Below, one piece after another: positions 6,956 through 11,973 of a stretch of 11,973 nucleotides of DNA. The translations under genes were made by a program, and so were the position numbers. The stretch is from NCBI GenBank assembly GCA_937915775.1, contig CALGGQ010000401.1, positions 1-11,973 on the forward strand, given 5' to 3'. Under the pieces are notes generated by a model. That model made no database searches. It was not told the origin of the DNA and saw nothing but the letters and a program-made list of their open reading frames with translations. Numbering within the stretch: the stretch's first letter is position 1; each line of letters opens with the position of its first letter. Source of the DNA: an uncultured Clostridia bacterium. GTDB lineage: Bacteria > Bacillota > Clostridia > Oscillospirales > Acutalibacteraceae.

Positions 6956-7933
6956 ATGAAAAAACTATTTGCGATTTTAATATCTGTTGTTTTGCTGCTT
7001 TCCGTTTTCACGGCTTGCTCCTCAAAGCCTGAAACAGGTTCAGAAAACGAAGGTAAAATCAGCGTTGTCACCACCATTTTTCCCATCTATGACTGGGTGA
7101 GGGAGCTGACAGCGAATACGGATAACGTTGAAATTACAATGCTGCTCGATAACGGTGTGGATTTACACAACTATCAGCCGACTGCCGATGACATCATTAA
7201 GGTGTCCGATTGCGATATGTTCATCTACGTTGGCGGTGAAAGCGATGACTGGGTGGAGGACGCCCTTGAAAATGCGCAGAATAAGAGCATGATTGTCATC
7301 AATCTGCTGGAAGTTCTCGGCGATAAAGCCAAGGAAGAGGAAATGGTTGAAGGGATGGAAGCTGAGGAAGAGGAAAACGGTGAGGAAGAAGGACCGGAGT
7401 ACGATGAACACGTCTGGCTCTCCGTGAAAAACGCACAGCTTTTCTGTAATGATATCGCCGAAAAGCTGGCTCAAATTTCGCCGGAGAAAAAGGATATCAT
7501 CCTTGATAATGCCCAAAAATACGGCGCTGATTTAGCTTCTCTTGACGCCGCTTATGCCGATGCCGTGAACGCAGCGAGCGTTAAAACGCTGCTGTTTGGT
7601 GACCGCTTTCCGTTCCGCTATCTGACGGATGACTACGGTCTGGGCTACTACGCTGCTTTTTCCGGCTGTTCGGCGGAAACCGAGGCGAGCTTTGAAACCA
7701 TATCATTTTTAGCGCAAAAGACGGACGAACTGCAGCTGAAATATGTGATGACGATTGAGGGCACCGACCACCGCATTGCCGAAACGATTGTGCAGAATAC
7801 CGCGTCGAAGCAGCAGGAGATATTGGTGCTTAATTCGATGCAGGGAACGACCGCAAGCGATGTCGCAAACGGCACAACCTATCTTTCCGTTATGCAGCAG
7901 AATCTTGAAGTGCTAAAAACAGCGCTTTCATAA
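6956..7933 (+). CDS. znuA: Metal (Zn/Mn) ABC transporter substrate-binding lipoprotein, ZnuA-like
   Basis: Extracytoplasmic solute-binding protein of the cluster A-I (ZnuA/TroA) family, 325 residues, capturing Zn2+ or Mn2+ for the following ABC transporter. A lipoprotein signal ends in FTAC with lipidated Cys21. ISVVTTIFPIYDWVREL is the family's N-terminal strand-helix. His71 in DLHNYQP and His152 in DEHVWLS are the first two metal ligands. Between them a Glu-rich stretch (residues about 122-149) takes the place of the His-rich loop of zinc-binding ZnuA. The third family His is not seen: the equivalent region reads GDRFPFRY (Asp216 onward), followed by DYGL and CSAETE. TDHRIAE near the C terminus could supply another ligand. 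Translation starts at ATG 6956 after AGGAGG at 6941-6946. It precedes znuC by 12 bp. Zinc is favoured over manganese because of the Cys/His protein upstream, but the metal is not certain. Confidence 0.9.
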   Translation: MKKLFAILISVVLLLSVFTACSSKPETGSENEGKISVVTTIFPIYDWVRELTANTDNVEITMLLDNGVDLHNYQPTADDIIKVSDCDMFIYVGGESDDWVEDALENAQNKSMIVINLLEVLGDKAKEEEMVEGMEAEEEENGEEEGPEYDEHVWLSVKNAQLFCNDIAEKLAQISPEKKDIILDNAQKYGADLASLDAAYADAVNAASVKTLLFGDRFPFRYLTDDYGLGYYAAFSGCSAETEASFETISFLAQKTDELQLKYVMTIEGTDHRIAETIVQNTASKQQEILVLNSMQGTTASDVANGTTYLSVMQQNLEVLKTALS

Positions 7934-7945
7934 AGGAGAAAAACC

Positions 7946-8653
7946 ATGCCATTACTGACTTGCAGCAATTTAACACTCGGCTATGACGGCAAGGCTGTTG
8001 TATCTGATTTAAACTTTGAAGTGAACAGCGGCGATTACCTCTGTATTGTCGGTGAAAACGGCGCCGGTAAATCAACGCTGATGAAAACCCTGCTGAATTT
8101 GCAGCCGGCTATCAGCGGTAAAATTCTTACCGGTGACGGGCTGAAGCGTAACGAAATCGGCTACCTTCCGCAGCAGACGGTGGTGCAGAAGGATTTTCCG
8201 GCATCCGTCTGGGAAATCGTCCTTTCCGGCAATCTTGCTTCCAGAGGCTTAAAGCCATTTTATTCCAAGGAGGATAAGGAACGGGCTAGAAAAAATATTG
8301 AGCGTATGGGCATCACGGAGCTGACGAGCCGTTGTTACCGTGAGCTGTCCGGCGGTCAGCAGCAGCGTGTGCTGCTGGCGCGAGCGCTGTGTGCCACGAA
8401 AACACTCTTACTGCTCGATGAGCCGGTCTCGGGGCTGGATCCGAAGGTGACGGCAGAGATGTACGCCTTAATTGAAAGCCTGAATCAGCAGGGAATTACG
8501 GTTATTATGATTTCCCACGATATTGCGGCTGCCGTTCGGTATGCCAGCCATATCCTTCATATCGGCAACCGTGTGTTCTTCGGCACGAAGGAGGAATACC
8601 TCCGAAGCGAAGACGGCAGTCTGTTTGTGAACACCAAGGGAGGCAAGCAGTAA
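7946..8653 (+). CDS. znuC: Metal (Zn/Mn) ABC transporter ATP-binding protein, ZnuC-like
   Basis: The 235-residue ATPase that powers metal import. All nucleotide-binding motifs are intact: Walker A GENGAGKST at 36-44, Q-loop region YLPQQT, signature LSGGQQQRV starting at residue 134, Walker B LLLLDEP with Asp158 and catalytic Glu159, and the H-loop His191 in SHD. The length is normal for the family. The ATG at 7946 has AAGGAG at 7933-7938, which overlaps the znuA stop. The last base of its TAA stop (8653) is the first base of the permease ATG, so the two are translationally coupled. It acts as a dimer on the cytoplasmic face of the permease. Confidence 0.94.
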   Translation: MPLLTCSNLTLGYDGKAVVSDLNFEVNSGDYLCIVGENGAGKSTLMKTLLNLQPAISGKILTGDGLKRNEIGYLPQQTVVQKDFPASVWEIVLSGNLASRGLKPFYSKEDKERARKNIERMGITELTSRCYRELSGGQQQRVLLARALCATKTLLLLDEPVSGLDPKVTAEMYALIESLNQQGITVIMISHDIAAAVRYASHILHIGNRVFFGTKEEYLRSEDGSLFVNTKGGKQ

Positions 8654-9498
8654 TGGCAGGTTTATTTGATAAATTCTCTTTGTATATTCAGTATCCCTTT
8701 GTGCAGTATGCGCTGATTGCGGGCGTGCTGATTGCGCTTTGCTCGTCGCTGCTCGGCGTTACCTTAGTGCTGAAGCGCTTTTCCTTTATCGGCGACGGTC
8801 TGTCGCATGTGGCGTTCGGCGCGATGGCGATTGCCACTGTTTTGCACATCAAAAACGATATGCTTATCGTGATGCCGATTACCGTGCTGTCCGCCATTCT
8901 GCTGCTGGCAGGCGGTAAGAACCGAAAAATCAAGGGCGATGCGGCGATAGCGATGATTTCCGTCGGCTCGCTTGCTATCGGCTATATGCTGATGAACCTG
9001 TTCTCCGGCTCCAGCAATATCTCGGGAGATGTGTGCTCAACGCTGTTCGGCTCCACCTCGATTTTAACGCTCTCCAAACTGGATGTCTGGCTGTGTGTGA
9101 TTCTTTCTATTGTCGTAGTAGCGGTATTCGTCATCTTTTATAACAAGATTTTTGCGGTGACGTTTGACGAGAGCTTTGCCCAGGCAACAGGGACGAACGC
9201 CGGTGCGTATAATCTGCTGATTGCCGTGATTATTGCGGTTATCATCGTGCTGGCAATGAATCTGGTCGGTTCACTGCTGATATCGGCACTCGTTATTTTC
9301 CCGGCGCTGTCAGCGATGAGAGTCTTTAAGAACTTCAAAGCGGTTACGATTTGCTCCGCCTTGTTCTCCGTTATCTGTGCGCTGCTCGGTATTTTAATCT
9401 CCATTCTCGGCGGTACGCCGGTGGACTCCACCATCGTTGCCGTTGATATCGTCGGCTTTATTATCTTTTATGTTATCGGAATCATCAGGAGGAAGTAA
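8653..9498 (+). CDS. znuB: Metal (Zn/Mn) ABC transporter permease, ZnuB-like (ABC-3 family)
   Basis: A 281-residue inner-membrane permease of the ABC-3 family with about eight hydrophobic segments and no large soluble domain. The family pattern is clear: RFSFIGDGLSHVAFGAMA near residues 42-59, the SISGD-like SSNISGDVCSTLFGS in the middle, and LVGSLLISALVIFPALSAM in the C-terminal third, which includes the ATPase contact region. The start ATG overlaps the znuC stop by one base, so expression is coupled. Its stop is followed after one base by the ATG of the next lipoprotein gene, and the AGGAGG for that gene (9488-9493) lies inside znuB. Complete and unremarkable for the family; the transported metal follows the znuA call. 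Confidence 0.93.
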   Translation: MAGLFDKFSLYIQYPFVQYALIAGVLIALCSSLLGVTLVLKRFSFIGDGLSHVAFGAMAIATVLHIKNDMLIVMPITVLSAILLLAGGKNRKIKGDAAIAMISVGSLAIGYMLMNLFSGSSNISGDVCSTLFGSTSILTLSKLDVWLCVILSIVVVAVFVIFYNKIFAVTFDESFAQATGTNAGAYNLLIAVIIAVIIVLAMNLVGSLLISALVIFPALSAMRVFKNFKAVTICSALFSVICALLGILISILGGTPVDSTIVAVDIVGFIIFYVIGIIRRK

Positions 9499-9499
9499 A

Positions 9500-10240
9500 A
9501 TGAAAAGAATTATCACGTTGATTTTGGCTCTGGGCATTCTTGCCGCGGCTTTTGCCGGATGCTCAAAGGGAGAAACGAATACAGATACTACGGAAAAAGC
9601 AGATCAGTCCGCCGTGATGCGCACGGTTCTGAATACGACGGAATACACGCTTTATCAGAATATTTTCTTTAATGATATGGCAGCGGATTATACAAATGTT
9701 ACGGTGACAAAAGAGGGCACATTTGCCACTCTTTATGATGCCTATAATGCCGTGGAAAGATATTATGTTTGGGGCTATAACGATGAAACCAAGTGCTGCG
9801 ACTGGCAATGGGAAATCAAGTTTGACAGTGATACGGACAGCAAGCCCACGAACGGCTCGTTTGTCAAGGTGACCGGTGAATTTGTAGGCGATGAAAATGC
9901 GCTTGATAAATACTGGATTATCCACCCGCAGATAGAGGTGGAGGAGGCGTATACCTCCAATGACAGCGAGATTGATATGTCCACGATGAGCGCCACGCTG
10001 GAAAGAGTGGAAATTCAGAATATCATCTATCAGGCGGATACCTTTGAAGGCAAAACCGCTACCCTCTACGGCAGAGTGCTGAGCCCGACTGCTGTTCAGC
10101 ATCCGTATTATGATAACGCCTGGGAGCTTGGCGTAGAAGGTGCAGAGCTGCCGGATTTCGGCACCATGGTATTGATTACCGGAACAGTGAAGGACGGAAA
10201 GCTGACAGATATTACGGTCAGTGAAACAACGCAGTATTAA
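9500..10240 (+). CDS. Lipoprotein with two OB-like domains, metal-operon associated
   Basis: A 246-residue lipoprotein not recognised by name. The ATG at 9500 follows AGGAGG (9488-9493) with good spacing and starts a typical signal peptide ending in AFAGC (Cys21); an upstream in-frame extension to 9437 would lack both and run through the znuB end. After a Thr/Glu-rich linker, domain 1 (about 60-155) alternates short hydrophobic strands and contains DETKCC (Asp95, Cys99, Cys100) and FVKVTGEF. Domain 2 (about 160-246) resembles it with FEGKTATLYGRV and MVLITGTV but lacks the Cys pair. The strand pattern and VTGEF/ITGTV turns suggest OB-fold-like beta barrels. It is coupled to znuB by a one-base gap, so it probably acts outside the membrane in metal binding or delivery to the transporter. 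Function is inference; the paralogous next gene strengthens the idea of a dedicated family. Confidence 0.65.
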   Translation: MKRIITLILALGILAAAFAGCSKGETNTDTTEKADQSAVMRTVLNTTEYTLYQNIFFNDMAADYTNVTVTKEGTFATLYDAYNAVERYYVWGYNDETKCCDWQWEIKFDSDTDSKPTNGSFVKVTGEFVGDENALDKYWIIHPQIEVEEAYTSNDSEIDMSTMSATLERVEIQNIIYQADTFEGKTATLYGRVLSPTAVQHPYYDNAWELGVEGAELPDFGTMVLITGTVKDGKLTDITVSETTQY

Positions 10241-10244
10241 AGAT

Positions 10245-10688
10245 ATGAAGAAAAGAATTATAACAATCACAGCAGCAGTAATGCTGTTCACACTTGCTTT
10301 GACAGGCTGTAAGGGCGGCAATCTGTCACTGATGAATACCGTTGATGTAGACTTAACGGCGCTTACCTCAACGATGGTGTATTCAGAGGTGTATAATATG
10401 GTGACAACGCCGGAGGATTATATCGGCAAAACCGTGAAGATGGAGGGCAGCTTCTCCATTTATGAGGATCCGGATATTAACGAGCGATATTTTGCCTGTC
10501 TGATTGCGGATGCGACCGCCTGCTGCCAGCAGGGGCTGGAGTTCGTGCCAAACGATGAATTTCAGTATCCGCAGGATTTCCCGGAGGACGGCGAGGATAT
10601 TATCGTTGTCGGTCAGTTTGAAACGTATACCGCAGGCGACAGGGTGTTTTGCCGGCTGGTAGATTGTCAGATTAATACAGACGCATAA
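10245..10688 (+). CDS. Single-domain OB-like lipoprotein, paralogue of the preceding gene
   Basis: A 147-residue lipoprotein with signal peptide ending in LALTGC (Cys22). The ATG at 10245 lies four bases after the preceding stop and has no clear ribosome binding site, so translational coupling is likely; an in-frame GTG at 10221 would push the signal sequence inward and is less likely. The body matches domain 1 of its neighbour in order: YIGKTVKMEGSF, then YFACLIADATACC (Asp89, Cys93, Cys94), then DIIVVGQFE and a final strand with VDCQI. The ADATACC element recalls the CC-x-ADA element of YcgQ/TIGR03943 (DUF1980) proteins, which sit in zinc-linked gene clusters (from memory, not searched). 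Its gene ends the operon; a strong terminator follows within 4 bp. Likely a cell-surface metal-binding or accessory protein; this is inferred. Confidence 0.65.
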   Translation: MKKRIITITAAVMLFTLALTGCKGGNLSLMNTVDVDLTALTSTMVYSEVYNMVTTPEDYIGKTVKMEGSFSIYEDPDINERYFACLIADATACCQQGLEFVPNDEFQYPQDFPEDGEDIIVVGQFETYTAGDRVFCRLVDCQINTDA

Positions 10689-10691
10689 AAG

Positions 10692-10720
10692 AAACGGCGA
10701 CTGATGCAGTCGCCGTTTTT
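10692..10720. terminator. Bidirectional Rho-independent terminator between convergent operons
   Basis: AAACGGCGACTG (10692-10703) pairs over 12 bp with CAGTCGCCGTTT (10707-10718) around a three-base ATG loop. The + strand continues in Ts to 10720; the - strand reads TTTCTTTTAT beyond the stem. It therefore can stop both the metal operon and the ylmH transcript. It overlaps the last bases of ylmH, whose stop codon is 10719-10721. Confidence 0.92.
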
Positions 10721-11450
10721 ATTGATATACCTTGAGGCTGACAATCAGCCTGTCTTTTTTAGTCGTACGCACGGTGGTATCGAAAATGTATTTCCCGTGC
10801 CCTCTGACCGAAACAGTGTCGCCCTCCTTCAGCAGCGTGCCCTCCTTTTCACACAGACGCGCATTGATAAAGATTTTACCCTGACGGAATAAATCGGCAG
10901 TGCTGCTGCGAGAAAGTTGATAGACGGCAGCCGTTACCGCGTCGGCACGCAGGGAGGATACATTGTATTCCTTGCCCTCCGGCTGCGTTATCAGAAATGC
11001 CGGTATTTCAACGATGATTTCGCATTTTACCGAGGTGTGCTTGACGCGGCTCAGTGAGTCGGTAATGTAGCCGCTGATGCTTTTCAGGCAGAACAGCCAT
11101 GCAGTGTTGTCCTTCACGATAATATCGCCGAGCACGCTGCGCTCGATACCGAGGTTAATCAGTGCGCCGAGGAAATCCCGATGCGTCAGCTTGTCCGAAA
11201 ACTTCGCGTTCAGCGGCTCGATTTTCACGCATGCAAGCGGCGGAAGATAATCCTCCGTTATGTCACCGAAGCAGGCGATGCAGCGCTCCGCTTGAGGATA
11301 GCCGCCGAGCAGCGAAACGGGCGAGGGAAGATGCAGGCTTTTCAGCGTGCTGATTTCATCAAGGTTGAGAAAGCCCGTCTCCGTGATGTAGTTTTTGTCG
11401 AAGGCTCTCTGTGATAGCTCCTCAAAGCGCCTGATAAGAATGTTATCCAT
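10719..11450 (-). CDS. ylmH: YlmH family RNA-binding protein (S4 domain)
   Basis: A 243-residue cytoplasmic RNA-binding protein. The N-terminal two thirds match the YlmH pattern: PPLACVKIEPLN near 70-81 and HRDFLGALINLGIERSVLGD near 90-109, the most conserved stretch of the family. Residues about 168-225 form an S4 RNA-binding domain (LRADAVTAAVYQLSRS, then GKIFINARLCEKEGTLLKEG and VRGHGK). YlmH was first tied to the division-cell-wall gene cluster; more recent work links it to rescue of stalled ribosome complexes with peptidyl-tRNA (from memory). Here it is not beside ftsZ, sepF or divIVA but downstream of trmO. The ATG at 11450-11448 overlaps the trmO stop (11445-11443) by 8 bp, so the two are coupled. 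The length is slightly below the usual 255-260. Confidence 0.9.
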   Translation of the reverse strand: MDNILIRRFEELSQRAFDKNYITETGFLNLDEISTLKSLHLPSPVSLLGGYPQAERCIACFGDITEDYLPPLACVKIEPLNAKFSDKLTHRDFLGALINLGIERSVLGDIIVKDNTAWLFCLKSISGYITDSLSRVKHTSVKCEIIVEIPAFLITQPEGKEYNVSSLRADAVTAAVYQLSRSSTADLFRQGKIFINARLCEKEGTLLKEGDTVSVRGHGKYIFDTTVRTTKKDRLIVSLKVYQ

Positions 11451-11955
11451 TGATTTCTGTTACCGTCAGTTCGCCATCTTTTACGGTGAAGCGTATTTCA
11501 TATCCCGCAAAGGGGAAACCGTAGGTTCTGTTCTCGTTCTCCTGGTAGGCAGGGCGCGGGTCGTTTTCTAAGATCGTGAGAAGCGTGCTGCGCTTTTCCT
11601 GCGGAATTCTCTGTAGCAAGGCTTCACTGATATGTACCCGCAGCAGCTCAAACGGCGTGCTATCCACAAAACCCGCTTTTGCCTCTGCATGAGAGTCTGT
11701 AAAGGGAATGTACGGCTTGATGTCGTAAATCGGCGTACCGTTCATCAAATCCGCGCCGCTGACAATCAGCACAGGGTGCCGCTTTTCGTCATAATTGATT
11801 TGCTCCAGTTTGACGCTGGAAAGCCCGAGTCCGTTGGGGCGAAACGGAGAACGGCTGGCAAAAACGCCGACGCGCGTATTTCCGCCGAGGCGCGGGGCGA
11901 GCCCTACGAGGGGCAGGTGGCTGTGGGCGCTGTGGTGCTCAACCGTGTGGAGCAT
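11443..11955 (-). CDS. trmO: TrmO (TsaA/YaeB family) tRNA t6A37 N6-methyltransferase, 5' end replaced
   Basis: C-terminal part of the SAM-dependent enzyme that methylates t6A37 in tRNA to m6t6A. Diagnostic motifs are PRLGGN, VGVFASRSPFRPNGLGLS, GADLMNGTPIYDIKPYIP and DPRPAY. True TrmO homology begins at PRLGGN, whose codons are at 11895-11878. In complete proteins PRLGGN is preceded by roughly 60-70 residues including the start of the SPOUT-unlike beta-barrel domain; here the frame upstream merely reads the antisense of an SleB-type hydrolase gene, and the ATG at 11955 is therefore not a credible native start. Translation is otherwise uninterrupted down to the TAA at 11445-11443, which overlaps ylmH. 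If the junction is an assembly error, the organism has a full-length gene elsewhere on its real chromosome; if it is real, the protein lacks its N-terminal part and should be inactive. Confidence 0.85.
   Translation of the reverse strand: MLHTVEHHSAHSHLPLVGLAPRLGGNTRVGVFASRSPFRPNGLGLSSVKLEQINYDEKRHPVLIVSGADLMNGTPIYDIKPYIPFTDSHAEAKAGFVDSTPFELLRVHISEALLQRIPQEKRSTLLTILENDPRPAYQENENRTYGFPFAGYEIRFTVKDGELTVTEING
11878..11895. other. Chimeric junction between trmO and an SleB-type gene
   Basis: These 18 bases encode PRLGGN of TrmO on the - strand and ISAEAR of an SleB-type hydrolase on the + strand. To the left only TrmO homology continues; to the right only SleB homology continues. Two unrelated opposed genes thus meet at a short word both could share, as expected from a misjoin in a short-k-mer assembly graph or from a microhomology recombination event. 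Confidence 0.7.
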
Positions 11956-11973
11956 CCCTCCTTCCCCAACAGC
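11878..11973 (+). CDS. SleB/CwlJ-type cell wall hydrolase, internal fragment running off the window
   Basis: From 11878 to the right edge the + strand reads in one frame as ISAEARGEPYEG, then QVAVGAVVLNRV, then EHPSFPNS. This is the start of the Hydrolase_2 (SleB, cortex-lytic or cell wall hydrolase) domain, including the catalytic Glu of AEARGEP. About 32 residues are visible. No start codon, signal peptide or ribosome binding site belongs to it: upstream of 11878 the same strand is antisense to trmO. The match is dense enough that chance antisense reading is very unlikely, although no search was run. These enzymes cleave peptidoglycan glycan strands during spore germination or wall turnover. 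Confidence 0.75.
   Translation, partial: MSAEARGEPYEGQVAVGAVVLNRVEHPSFPNS

Noticed and set aside
9563..10321. Open frame of 252 codons on the - strand
   Set aside because: It is antisense to the two lipoprotein genes, which have lipobox signals and operon coupling; its sequence shows no recognisable domain.
1..11973. CRISPR arrays, tRNA or rRNA genes, insertion sequences, phage or defence genes
   Set aside because: No repeat-spacer pattern, RNA gene fold, transposase motif or terminal inverted repeats were seen on either strand; the window is metabolic and housekeeping in content.

Overview
This looks like part of a chromosome, or more likely a metagenomic contig, from an anaerobic gut-type member of the Bacillota (Clostridia). 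The basis is strong AGGAGG ribosome binding sites, lipobox lipoproteins, moderate GC, the YlmH and cell-wall-hydrolase families, and a sulfoquinovose gene set known from intestinal Firmicutes. The window opens inside one gene and closes inside another, so both ends are cut.

Region 1 (2-6469, + strand) is a six-gene operon for the plant sulfosugar sulfoquinovose (SQ). It holds a 5'-truncated GH31 sulfoquinovosidase, a DUF4867 protein, an L-fucose/L-arabinose-isomerase-family enzyme (probable SQ isomerase), a TauE/SafE anion permease, a ROK-family regulator and a GPH-family sugar symporter. A hairpin terminator closes it. Read together: the symporter imports SQ or its glycosides, the glucosidase releases SQ, the isomerase makes 6-deoxy-6-sulfofructose (SF), and TauE exports the C3 sulfonate product. 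The gene set best matches the sulfo-transaldolase (sulfo-TAL, Sft) pathway. The transaldolase and sulfolactaldehyde reductase are not in the window and would be expected to the left.

Region 2 (about 6510-10720, + strand) is a zinc or manganese uptake operon. A near-consensus sigma-A promoter with a perfect inverted repeat between its -35 and -10 boxes precedes a small two-helix membrane protein with a Cys/His-rich loop. Then come the ZnuA-like lipoprotein, ZnuC-like ATPase, ZnuB-like permease and two unnamed lipoproteins that share a D-x-T-x-C-C motif. A strong bidirectional terminator ends the operon.

Region 3 (10719-11955, - strand) has ylmH (S4 RNA-binding protein) overlapping the 3' end of trmO (tRNA t6A37 methyltransferase). 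The trmO homology stops abruptly at about 11895. From about 11878 to the right edge the + strand instead encodes an in-frame piece of an SleB-type cell wall hydrolase. The two unrelated homologies overlap by about 18 bp, so this is a chimeric junction: an assembly misjoin at a short shared word, or less likely a real rearrangement.
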